Source: Candidatus Saccharimonadota bacterium | Lineage (GTDB): Bacteria > Patescibacteriota > Saccharimonadia > Saccharimonadales > Saccharimonadaceae | Assembly: GCA_017516075.1 (NCBI GenBank) | Contig: JAFWDS010000013.1 | Span: forward strand, 1-58,890 | Reading direction: 5' to 3' | Length of the DNA stretch: 58,890 nt | Shown: piece after piece, positions 48,217 through 55,674 of the stretch | Layout of the letters: each line of letters starts with the position of its first letter | Numbering within the stretch: position 1 is the stretch's first letter | Translations under genes and position numbers: made by a program | The notes under the pieces: generated by a model | Databases searched by the model: none | Seen by the model: the letters and a program-made list of their open reading frames with translations, nothing else | What the model was told of the DNA's origin: nothing

Positions 48217-48423
48217 TTAGGCAAGTAATTTTTCACTTTTGGCAAAGAGAAGAAATTTGTGACCACGTTCTTGGTTTAGTTTCCTGGCTTTGATCTTGTT
48301 GATGCTTTCCTTAGAAACTTTACTTGGTGCGATATATTCCATCTCTTTTTCGTATGGCTGATAGTCAATATCGTCTTTCCAGTCAGAGTTGATTACTTTT
48401 TTTGGTAGTGCTAGTTTTTCCAT
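48217..48423 (-). CDS. Small basic protein of unknown function
   Basis: The 68-residue protein (MEKLALPKKVINSDWKDDID...) is Lys-rich with an aaaggat ribosome site. It is soluble, with no Cys and no membrane helix. Size and charge resemble nucleic-acid-binding or antitoxin-like small proteins, but no family is recognised. It is probably co-transcribed with the 39-residue frame. Confidence 0.5.
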   Translation of the reverse strand: MEKLALPKKVINSDWKDDIDYQPYEKEMEYIAPSKVSKESINKIKARKLNQERGHKFLLFAKSEKLLA

Positions 48424-48578
48424 TTTGTTATCCTTTTTTGTTTTTGTTGGTTTTTGTTTTTGTTATTTGTTAGAATGTTTGTTTTATTTTCTAACTTGTT
48501 TTGAGTATAGCACACATTGGCGATTTTGTCAATAGTGTTTATGCTAAAAAATGGTGAAATTGTCAAATATACAGAGGT

Positions 48579-48819
48579 AAAATCCAATAGTATAAATTAC
48601 AAAACTGGACTTGGGCAGTTGTTTTTATTACAAAAATCGTCAGGCACTCGCGTCTTATTGCCTAATATCTTGGTTCCTATAATACTTAGTGGAACTGCCG
48701 TATTTAACCAACCGGTTTCTATTTAATACTCAGGCTGGACGCTCGCGCGCTGGATTTTTGTAATAAAAAACAACGGGCCAAATCTATTTAATGTTTTGTA
48801 ATTTATACTATTAGATTTT
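48579..48819. repeat. Nested palindromic element F over the ileS 3' end
   Basis: Outer arms 48579-48605 and 48793-48819 pair almost fully (aatccaatagtataaattac type), the right arm covering the last ileS codons and stop (48811). Inner arms 48613-48638 and 48753-48779 pair (ggcagttgttttt-attacaaaaatc). The core holds small GC blocks (ggcactcgcg; gctcgcgcg). It spans the gene end without changing the ileS C-terminus visibly. Confidence 0.78.
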
Positions 48820-51800
48820 CTCCAGGGATATGGTGATGTTTTCGCCGGAGATTTTGGCGATTTCATCGTGAGAATAGTTGGCGGAGCTGGTGATGTTGGT
48901 GGCGCCGACTTCGGTTTTGATGAGAGATTCGTAGCCTTTTGGAATATCGCAAGATATAGATAGCTTAATTTGGTCGTCTTGACGGAGACCAGCATGTTTT
49001 CTGGCGGACTGGACGGCGCGGATGATTTCGCGAGCCCGTCCTTCCTCCTTTAATTCGTCTGTAAGAGTTTTATCTAGAAAGAGTTTATCGCCGTTTTTAA
49101 CTTCTTTGACGTTGACTTCGTCGGCAATGATTTGCTCGTAGAAATCGTCTAGTTTGTCGCCATCGTAAGTGAGGCTCGAGAGAGGCTGGCGGATTTTGAT
49201 CTGGTCCTCGGTGTCAGACTTTTGCATGCGGAGTGCCAAGGCATCGGTAATAATCTGGCGGGTGCGAGCCATGTTTTCTAGGACGTTTTCGCGATCTTTT
49301 TCGATAGTGCCAGGCCAATACTGCAGGTGGACGGATTCGCCGGAGTCGGTGAGTTTTTGATAGAGTTCCTCGGATAAGAATGGGGTGAAGGGAGCGAGGA
49401 GGGCGGCAGTTTGGATGAGAGCGTCACGTAGGACGTAGAAGGCGACAATTTTGTCTTCCCTGTCATCGTTTTTGCTGAAGCGGCGGCGTGAACGGCGGAC
49501 GTACCAATTGGAAAGGTCGTCGATAAACGGCAACACGCCACTGAGGGCTTTAGGAATGTTATATTCTTCCATGCCTTCGGTGATTTCGTCGCGAAGCTGG
49601 TAGAAACGGTGGATGATCCATTTGTCTAGAGGAGAGCGGATGCGGACGGCCTCATTGAAATCTTCGGTGCCAAGGCCTTCGACCTCGGCGTAGGTGGTAA
49701 AGAAATCGTAAACGTTCCAGAGCATGCTGAGCTTGCGGTGGACGTCGGAAACATCTTTGTCTAGGAGGGCGAAATCTTCGCCAGAGAGGACTGGGGAGCT
49801 AAGTAAAAGGAAGCGGAGAGCGTCAGCAGAATACTGGTCCATGAGCTCGTTGGGGTCGGTGTAATTGCCGAGGGATTTACTCATTTTGCGACCGTCATTT
49901 CCGGCTAGAGTGCCGGTAGTGATGACGTTTTTGTAGGCGTTTTTGTGGCCTTTTTTGGCTTTCTCACCAAAGGCACCAATAGAAGCTAGGGTAGTATTCA
50001 CGGCGTGAACATAGTAAAACCAAGCACGGACCTGGCCGACGTATTCGACAATGAAATCGGCTGGGTAGTTTTTCTCGAACTTTGCTTTGTTTTCAAAGGG
50101 GTAATGAAGCTGAGCGAAAGGCATGGAGCCGGATTCAAACCAGCAGTCGAGGACCTTTTCGATGCGAGTGAAATGCTCGCCGTCGATGTCGAAGGTGATT
50201 TCGTCAACCCAAGGGCGATGGTAGTCATCGAGTTCTTTACCAGATAGTTCCTTGAGTTCGGCGTAGGAGCCGACGACTTTGACGGAGCCTTTGTCGCCCT
50301 TCCAGACCGGCATAGCGGTGGCCCAGAAACGATCGCGCGAAAGATTCCAATCTGGTGCGGCTTCGATGTTTTTGGCGAAACGGCCGTGTTTCAAATAACT
50401 TGGGAACCAATTGATGTGTTCGTTTTCGGCGAGCATGAGGGGTTTTTGACCTTCGATGTCAAAGAACCAGCTAGGGAAAGCACGATAGATAATACGTTCT
50501 TTGCTACGTGGATTGAAGGGGTATTCGTGCTGAATATAGTCAATTTTGTAGATAATTCCCTTTTCTTCTAGACATTTAGCGATGTATTTGTTGCCAGCCC
50601 AGACCTGAATGCCGTTTTCGTCGGTGTCGCGAACGCCAAGAGCGTGGAGCTCTTCGGCCATTTCTGGTAGATAGTAGCCGTTTTCGTCGAGACAATCAAC
50701 GAAATCTAGTTCGTATTGCTGTGCTAGGGCATAATCGTCTTCGCCGTAAGCTGGGGCGATGTGCACGATGCCGGTGCCGTCTTCGGCGGAAACGAAATCG
50801 CCAGGAAGGACCGTGTAAGTGTCTTTGCGAAGGACTGTTCCCTTGTCGCCACGGAGGCCTAAATCAAATAATCCGTCAGCGACTTTGATGATAGGTTCGT
50901 ATTTTTTACCAACTAGAGCGGTGCCCTTGAAGGCTTTTTCGGGCTTTTTGCCCTCGAATAATACTTTGGCACGTTCCAGGGAGACGATGTATTTCTCGCT
51001 ATCGATGTCGAAAACACCATAGTCTAAGTCTGGGTTCACAGCGAGAGCCAAATTGGCCGGCAGGGTCCATGGGGTAGTAGTCCAAGCAAGGAGATAGGTA
51101 GATTCAGAAATAGATCTTTCTCGGGGCGCTTCGTCGCGCCCGTCGTTACGGGACTCCTCGCTTCGCCTGCTCTCGTCGTCGCGGATGCCCCTCGAAAGAC
51201 TATTTTCTGAATCTAATAGCTTAAACTTGACATACGCTGATGGATCGGTGACGTTCTGGTAGGCGTCGTTATCCATGGTGACTTCGGCTTTGGAAACCGG
51301 AGTGGCGAATTTGGTGTCATACATCAGGACTTTGCGGCCTTCGTAGATTTTGCCAGCGTCGTAGAGCTGTTTGAAAGCCCACCAGACCGACTCCATGAAA
51401 TCCTTATTCATGGTGCGGTAGCAATTGTCAAAATCTACCCAGCGACCGACGCGGTCGATGGTGGCTCGCCAGGTTTCAGAATTTGCAACCATGGATTCGC
51501 GAGCTTTTTTGATGTAGTCTTCGAGGCTCCATTTAGTGCCAATCTCGCGGCGATCGGTGATGCCGAGCTGCTTTTCGACAAAATTCTCGGCTGGGAGGCC
51601 GTGGCAGTCCCAACCCCAGCGCCTCTCGACGCGGTAGCCGTTCATAGTCCAAAAACGTGGAACGGCGTCTTTGACGATAGAGCTAAGAAGCGTGCCGTGA
51701 TGAGGATTACCAGTAATAAATGGAGGGCCATCGTAAAAAACGTAGGATTTGTCAATCGGCCTCTGTTCGACTGATTTTTCAAAAACATGATTTTTCTTCC

Positions 51801-51864
51801 ACCAATCAGCGATGGCTTTTTCGTATTCAATCGCCTTACGGCGTTCTCCAGCTCTATATTTCAT
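48811..51864 (-). CDS. ileS: Isoleucyl-tRNA synthetase
   Basis: This 1017-residue class I synthetase charges tRNA-Ile. The HIGH-type motif reads PHHGTLLSS after PPFITGN, and KMSKS is intact (GRKMSKSLGNYT). The editing domain (TWTTPWTLPANLALAVNP) is present. About residues 217-255 are a Ser/Arg/Glu-rich loop encoded by a palindromic element (51100-51214), inserted just before the conserved editing-domain segment. TATAAT (51872-51877, minus) is 7 bp before the ATG, so the mRNA is probably leaderless. Confidence 0.96.
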   Translation of the reverse strand: MKYRAGERRKAIEYEKAIADWWKKNHVFEKSVEQRPIDKSYVFYDGPPFITGNPHHGTLLSSIVKDAVPRFWTMNGYRVERRWGWDCHGLPAENFVEKQLGITDRREIGTKWSLEDYIKKARESMVANSETWRATIDRVGRWVDFDNCYRTMNKDFMESVWWAFKQLYDAGKIYEGRKVLMYDTKFATPVSKAEVTMDNDAYQNVTDPSAYVKFKLLDSENSLSRGIRDDESRRSEESRNDGRDEAPRERSISESTYLLAWTTTPWTLPANLALAVNPDLDYGVFDIDSEKYIVSLERAKVLFEGKKPEKAFKGTALVGKKYEPIIKVADGLFDLGLRGDKGTVLRKDTYTVLPGDFVSAEDGTGIVHIAPAYGEDDYALAQQYELDFVDCLDENGYYLPEMAEELHALGVRDTDENGIQVWAGNKYIAKCLEEKGIIYKIDYIQHEYPFNPRSKERIIYRAFPSWFFDIEGQKPLMLAENEHINWFPSYLKHGRFAKNIEAAPDWNLSRDRFWATAMPVWKGDKGSVKVVGSYAELKELSGKELDDYHRPWVDEITFDIDGEHFTRIEKVLDCWFESGSMPFAQLHYPFENKAKFEKNYPADFIVEYVGQVRAWFYYVHAVNTTLASIGAFGEKAKKGHKNAYKNVITTGTLAGNDGRKMSKSLGNYTDPNELMDQYSADALRFLLLSSPVLSGEDFALLDKDVSDVHRKLSMLWNVYDFFTTYAEVEGLGTEDFNEAVRIRSPLDKWIIHRFYQLRDEITEGMEEYNIPKALSGVLPFIDDLSNWYVRRSRRRFSKNDDREDKIVAFYVLRDALIQTAALLAPFTPFLSEELYQKLTDSGESVHLQYWPGTIEKDRENVLENMARTRQIITDALALRMQKSDTEDQIKIRQPLSSLTYDGDKLDDFYEQIIADEVNVKEVKNGDKLFLDKTLTDELKEEGRAREIIRAVQSARKHAGLRQDDQIKLSISCDIPKGYESLIKTEVGATNITSSANYSHDEIAKISGENITISLEKI
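51100..51214. repeat. In-frame palindromic insertion in ileS
   Basis: Arms 51100-51127 and 51187-51214 pair over about 28 bp (agattcagaaata...ctttc-cggggc). The GC-rich core includes cgcccgtcgttacggg, similar to cores in the gyrA element. It is translated without stops as a charged loop, and the flanking residues (LDSE, STYLLAW) are normal IleRS sequence. Confidence 0.82.
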
Positions 51865-51910
51865 AGAGTATATTATAACATATTTTAGATTGATTGATGT
51901 ACTTAAAATA

Positions 51911-51973
51911 TTGCAAAGATTGTGAAAATGTGGTATAATATATAGTATGATTCTAAGGGGTGGTGTTCTTTAA
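51911..51973 (+). promoter_or_regulatory. Promoter and tiny leaderless ORF before the HD gene
   Basis: -35 TTGCAA (51911-51916), 17-bp spacer, -10 TATAAT (51934-51939). An ATG at 51947, 7 bp after the -10 box, opens an eight-codon frame (MILRGGVL, stop 51971-51973), which would itself be read as a leaderless start. The real gene follows with a separate aagaaaggtgg site. Confidence 0.45.
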
Positions 51974-51988
51974 GAAAGGTGGTAAAAA

Positions 51989-52618
51989 ATGGCAAGAGTT
52001 TATATTCCCGACGAACAAGCGATGTTTGCCTATCTGAGAGGAAGATTAGATGGGTCTGGTTTCGAACAATCACGAGCGGCATTGGTTTTTGTAAGAAGAA
52101 TCTATGCGGGGCAAGACTATGCGGGTGGCACTTCGAGTATCATCCATCCACTATCAATGGCGTGCGACGCTATCGCGTGCAAGGGTGTGACAGATGAAAT
52201 CATCGCAACTATGTTGCTGCACGATGTGTGCACAAATTGGAATATTCCGGTATCTGCTTTGCCGGTGAATGACATCGTGAAGCGCGCTATTAATCTGATG
52301 ATGATTTGCCCGTCTCGATGTAAAGACACAATTGAGACGAAGCGGCTCTGTTATCGAGAATTGCTTAATTCGAAAGAAGCAGTCATCTGTAAGGCGTTTG
52401 ATAGCTATGCTAATTTAAATGATATGGTGGATACTTTGAATGAGGAAATTGCAATCAGGAAAGATATTCGTGAGACCCACGCACTCTTGATGCCAATTCT
52501 GAAAGAAGCAAAGTATATTTATCCGGAATTGTCAGATATGTTGCATACAATACGCATCGTGCTTAAACGGACATTGATAATGATGGCGGCGTATCATAAG
52601 GTGAACTTAAAAAAATAA
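51989..52618 (+). CDS. HD-domain protein, small-alarmone-hydrolase-like
   Basis: The 209-residue protein has an HD domain: IIHPLSMACDAI, TMLLHDVC, and ICKAFDSYANLNDMV in order, as in the (p)ppGpp hydrolase half of RSH enzymes. There is no synthetase or TGS domain. It could therefore remove alarmone made by the RSH at 28409, or act on another nucleotide. It has its own promoter and a leader of about 45 nt with a good ribosome site (gaaaggtgg). It is convergent with mscS. Confidence 0.65.
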   Translation: MARVYIPDEQAMFAYLRGRLDGSGFEQSRAALVFVRRIYAGQDYAGGTSSIIHPLSMACDAIACKGVTDEIIATMLLHDVCTNWNIPVSALPVNDIVKRAINLMMICPSRCKDTIETKRLCYRELLNSKEAVICKAFDSYANLNDMVDTLNEEIAIRKDIRETHALLMPILKEAKYIYPELSDMLHTIRIVLKRTLIMMAAYHKVNLKK

Positions 52619-52631
52619 CTCTGCCTTCTAT

Positions 52632-52656
52632 GTAGCTCCTGCGGGGGCTACTTTTT
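52632..52656. terminator. Terminator between the HD gene and mscS
   Basis: Stem gtagctcc/ggggctac with TTTTT on the plus strand; it covers the last codons of mscS on the other strand. Confidence 0.7.
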
Positions 52657-53448
52657 ATTGTGAACGTCGAGCTGAGCGTATGGAATGTGAATCTTGTGTT
52701 CTTCTAGAGTAGTGACGATGACACGGAGGCAGTCGCGGCGGATTTGGAGCTGGTTCATAGGATCACAAGTGACGACGATTTGATAATTGAGTGAAGAATC
52801 AGTAAAAGCGGTGATTCCCTGGTATTTGGCGCTAGTAATGCCATCGTGATGTACGAGGCGTTTGATGATTTCATGCATGATAGTTTCGGCTTTTTCGACC
52901 TTGAGGTCGTAAGGCATAGGAATAGGAATATATAAATAGCCGGAAACGACTTCGACTTGGTCGATGTTGCGGTTGGCGATGGAAACGATGTTCATGGTGT
53001 TCATATCCTGAAGTTTGGTGGTGCGAAGGCTGATAGACTGGACTTGGCCCATGTTGTCGCCGTATTTAATCACATCACCGATACTATAATAACCGTCGGA
53101 GATGATTTCAAAACCGCGAAAAATGTCTTTCATGGCGTCTTGCAGAGCAAAGCCAATCACGATGGATGCGATACCGACACCAGCGAGCATAGAAGTGACA
53201 TTGACACCATAGATTTGCAGAATCACTAGGATAGTGAAGATAGCAATGACATAGCCGATGATACTCTTGAGCATGCGGATGAAAGTCTTGTTCTTTTTAT
53301 TGCTTAGGATTTTGGTGTTTTTCTTTTCTTTGCTGTTGAGGAATCTGGCGGCAATGGTGTAGATGAGTAAGGCGAATAGAATAACGATTAGCGACCAAAA
53401 GGCGCGTTGAACCCAAACATTTTTAAGCACATCTTCCAAAAACTTCAT
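52648..53448 (-). CDS. mscS: Small-conductance mechanosensitive channel (MscS family)
   Basis: The start ATG 53448 (266 residues) is preceded by TATAAT at 53455-53460 with a 6-bp gap, so the mRNA is probably leaderless. Membrane helices lie at about 15-38 and 65-85, with the pore-lining TM3 GVNVTSMLAGVGIASIVIGFALQDAMKD. The beta domain follows (GDVIKYGDNMGQVQSISLRTTKLQDM). It releases osmolytes on hypo-osmotic shock. Confidence 0.92.
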   Translation of the reverse strand: MKFLEDVLKNVWVQRAFWSLIVILFALLIYTIAARFLNSKEKKNTKILSNKKNKTFIRMLKSIIGYVIAIFTILVILQIYGVNVTSMLAGVGIASIVIGFALQDAMKDIFRGFEIISDGYYSIGDVIKYGDNMGQVQSISLRTTKLQDMNTMNIVSIANRNIDQVEVVSGYLYIPIPMPYDLKVEKAETIMHEIIKRLVHHDGITSAKYQGITAFTDSSLNYQIVVTCDPMNQLQIRRDCLRVIVTTLEEHKIHIPYAQLDVHNKK

Positions 53449-53455
53449 ATGCTTA

Positions 53456-53710
53456 TTATACCATATAAAAAAGCACTTCGTTGATAAGTGGGAGTTCGCG
53501 ACCACGCCAGGCGGCGCGAACCGAGCCGGTGTTGTCTAGGGCAAGAACGGTGGGGTATTCGACCACATCGTAGGCTTCGCAGAAATTAGTGTTGGTGTCT
53601 GGATCCATGGTCTCTACTTCCCTGCCGGTCTGACGACGGACGTTTTCAAGCCACTCGGTGACCGAGCGTGAATAGTCTTGGTTGTCTCTAAAAATACATA
53701 CTACACGCAT
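53456..53710 (-). CDS. Thioredoxin-fold protein without CXXC
   Basis: The 84-residue protein has a beta-alpha-beta start (MRVVCIFRDNQDYSRSVTEWL), DPDTNTNFCEAYDVVEYPTVLALDNTGS with the cis-Pro loop YPT, and a short C-terminus. The thioredoxin CXXC is replaced by DYSR-type residues, so it is unlikely to be a disulfide reductase. It lies downstream of nrdR in the same direction, with a palindrome (G) in between. Confidence 0.6.
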   Translation of the reverse strand: MRVVCIFRDNQDYSRSVTEWLENVRRQTGREVETMDPDTNTNFCEAYDVVEYPTVLALDNTGSVRAAWRGRELPLINEVLFYMV

Positions 53711-53724
53711 AGTTTAACTCCTTC

Positions 53725-53809
53725 CCGGTGGGTCCTGCCGGTCGTTCTCCTCCCCCAAAATTGACGGCAATTTTGGGGGACCTCGCCTCCCAAGCCCGTC
53801 ACCCACCGG
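53725..53809. repeat. Palindromic element G (GGTCCTG-bounded)
   Basis: Outer arms ccggtgggt (53725-53733) and acccaccgg (53801-53809). A perfect inner hairpin cccccaaaatt/aattttggggg spans 53752-53779. The left side reads gggtcctg, the boundary shared with elements I, B1 and B2. It lies between nrdR and the thioredoxin-like gene. Confidence 0.72.
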
Positions 53810-53821
53810 TGTAACACTTTA

Positions 53822-54277
53822 CTACCTTCCATGTTTATCTCTTTGTTCACGTAATATATCTTCAAAATCCTCCAAGGTCTTGAATTCGCGGAAAACGGAG
53901 GCGAAACGGACGTAGGCGACTTCGTTGACTTCGGCTAAGACATCAAGGACGGCTTCGCCGATTTGTTTAGAGGTGATTTCGTCGGTGTTGTAATTATAGA
54001 GGATGTCGCAAGCTTTGCTTACAACACTTTCGACTTCTAGTTCGGAATTGAAAAATTTACCAACGCTGCGGCGGACGGCGAGAAGGAGTTTGTCGCGATC
54101 AAAAATCTCTTTGTTGCCACTGCGCTTAGTGACGGTGAGAGGAGGCATTTCGATGCGCTCGTAGGTAGTAAAACGATGACCGTCTTTGGACTCGCGACGA
54201 CGTCGTATCATGTTGCCGTCAACAGTCTCGCGGCTTTCTAGAACTTTGCTGTCTCCGATTCTAATATTTCGTTCCAT
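53822..54277 (-). CDS. nrdR: NrdR-like ATP-cone repressor lacking zinc-ribbon cysteines
   Basis: The 151-residue protein has the conserved order of NrdR: an N-terminal stretch with DSKVLESRETVDGNMIRRRRESKDGHRFTTYERIE, then an ATP-cone domain (KRSGNKEIFDRDKLLLAVRRSV...ASVFREFKTLEDFE). In normal NrdR, four cysteines bind zinc in the first 35 residues (CPFC and C..C); here none remain. NrdR represses ribonucleotide reductase genes according to ATP/dATP level. Two candidate boxes are at nrdD. It lies just after ftsZ. Confidence 0.85.
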   Translation of the reverse strand: MERNIRIGDSKVLESRETVDGNMIRRRRESKDGHRFTTYERIEMPPLTVTKRSGNKEIFDRDKLLLAVRRSVGKFFNSELEVESVVSKACDILYNYNTDEITSKQIGEAVLDVLAEVNEVAYVRFASVFREFKTLEDFEDILREQRDKHGR

Positions 54278-54295
54278 CCGCGGCTCCTTTGATGA

Positions 54296-55453
54296 TTATT
54301 TCTTTTTCTTGCCGCGTAGACGTTCGCGGAGTGAGGGCGGGATGTCCATTTCATCGTCATCGGCGACTGGCTCTGGTTCTGGTTCGTGCTTGATGTTTTC
54401 CCACATGTTTGACTTGCTTTCGATGGCAAAATCTTTGGCTTCGGCAGTGGGTTTTTCATTCTCAAAATTGGTCTCTGGGGTGGCGACTGGCTCTGGCTCG
54501 TTGTAATATTCGGAATCAAAACCGGTAGCAACTACGGTGACGACAATTTCGTCCTCTAGCTCTGGGCGAATTGATGCACCAAAGATGATGTTAGCGTCTG
54601 GAGAAACAGCACCGGTGATGACCTCGGCGGCTTCTTGGATTTCGCTCATGGACATATCGTAGCCACCGGCGACACTGAAGAGGACGCCGCGGGCACCTTC
54701 GATTTTGACCTCGATGAGCGGAGACTCAACGGCTTGCTGGGCGGCAATGACGGCGCGGTTTTCGCCGCTGGCGCGGCCAATACCCATAAGAGCAGAGCCG
54801 GCGTTTTTCATAATGGCTTTAACATCGGCAAAGTCGAGATTGATTAATGAATGCTCAGTGATGAGCTCGGAAATACCCTGGACGCCTTGGCGAAGGACAT
54901 CGTCGGCAATTTTGAAAGTCTCGAGAAGTGGGGTGCGAGGATCGATAGTCTGGAGGAGGCGGTCATTTGGGATGGTGATGAGGGCATCTACCTGGCGAGC
55001 GAGCTTATCTATAGCTACATCGGCATTAGCACGACGACGAGCGCCTTCAAAGGTAAATGGCTTAGTGGCTACACCTACAGTGAGGATATCTTTTTTGCGG
55101 GCTTCCTCGGCGACAATGGGACCAGCACCAGAACCGGTACCGCCACCAGCGCCTAGGGTAATGAACACCATATCGGCGCCATCTAGGGCCTTGTCGATGG
55201 CTTCCCTGCCCTCTTCGGCGGCTTCGCGACCTTTCTCTGGGTCGCCGCCGGCACCGAGACCCCTACCGATGTGAACTTTCACATCTGCAGGGGAGTGATG
55301 AAGGGCCTGGGCATCGGTATTGATTGCTACAAATTCTACGCCAGAAAGACCGACTTCTTTCATGCGCTCCACTGCAGAACCACCGGCACCACCTACGCCT
55401 ACTACTTTGATACTTGCTTTGCTTTCCACCTCTGTTGGTTTTACTTCTGGCAT
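54296..55453 (-). CDS. ftsZ: Cell division protein FtsZ
   Basis: The 385-residue tubulin-like GTPase has GTP-binding motif GAGGGTGSGAGPIV, GGAGGSAVERM at the N-terminus, and NLDFADVKAIM. A disordered linker (about 320-370) precedes the C-terminal peptide DIPPSLRERLRG, which binds FtsA/other ring partners. It polymerises into the division ring. It has an ordinary leader with gagg before the ATG, and nrdR follows 18 bp later. Confidence 0.97.
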   Translation of the reverse strand: MPEVKPTEVESKASIKVVGVGGAGGSAVERMKEVGLSGVEFVAINTDAQALHHSPADVKVHIGRGLGAGGDPEKGREAAEEGREAIDKALDGADMVFITLGAGGGTGSGAGPIVAEEARKKDILTVGVATKPFTFEGARRRANADVAIDKLARQVDALITIPNDRLLQTIDPRTPLLETFKIADDVLRQGVQGISELITEHSLINLDFADVKAIMKNAGSALMGIGRASGENRAVIAAQQAVESPLIEVKIEGARGVLFSVAGGYDMSMSEIQEAAEVITGAVSPDANIIFGASIRPELEDEIVVTVVATGFDSEYYNEPEPVATPETNFENEKPTAEAKDFAIESKSNMWENIKHEPEPEPVADDDEMDIPPSLRERLRGKKKK

Positions 55454-55479
55454 AATATACCTCGCTTAATTTATTACTA

Positions 55480-55674
55480 GTATACACCTGATTTCTGGTT
55501 TTATCAAGGGGTTTATTTTGAGTAATTCTATTCCGAAAAAAATATAAGTGCGAAAAATTCGGAATAGAGACTATCTAGGCGTCACTCCTCTTAAGGGTCG
55601 CTGGGGCGACCGCGGGGATGCAGCAGAAATAACCCTGGCTATTCCTCTGCGGGGTAGGTAGAACGCTAAACGAA
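55480..55674. other. Intergenic hairpins between ftsZ and the giant surface protein
   Basis: A hairpin tctattccga/tcggaataga (55527-55568) and a small ggtcgctggggcgacc (55596-55611) lie here, with another inverted pair around ccgcggggatgcag/ctctgcggg (55610-55660). One may end the giant gene. No coding frame is seen. Confidence 0.5.
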
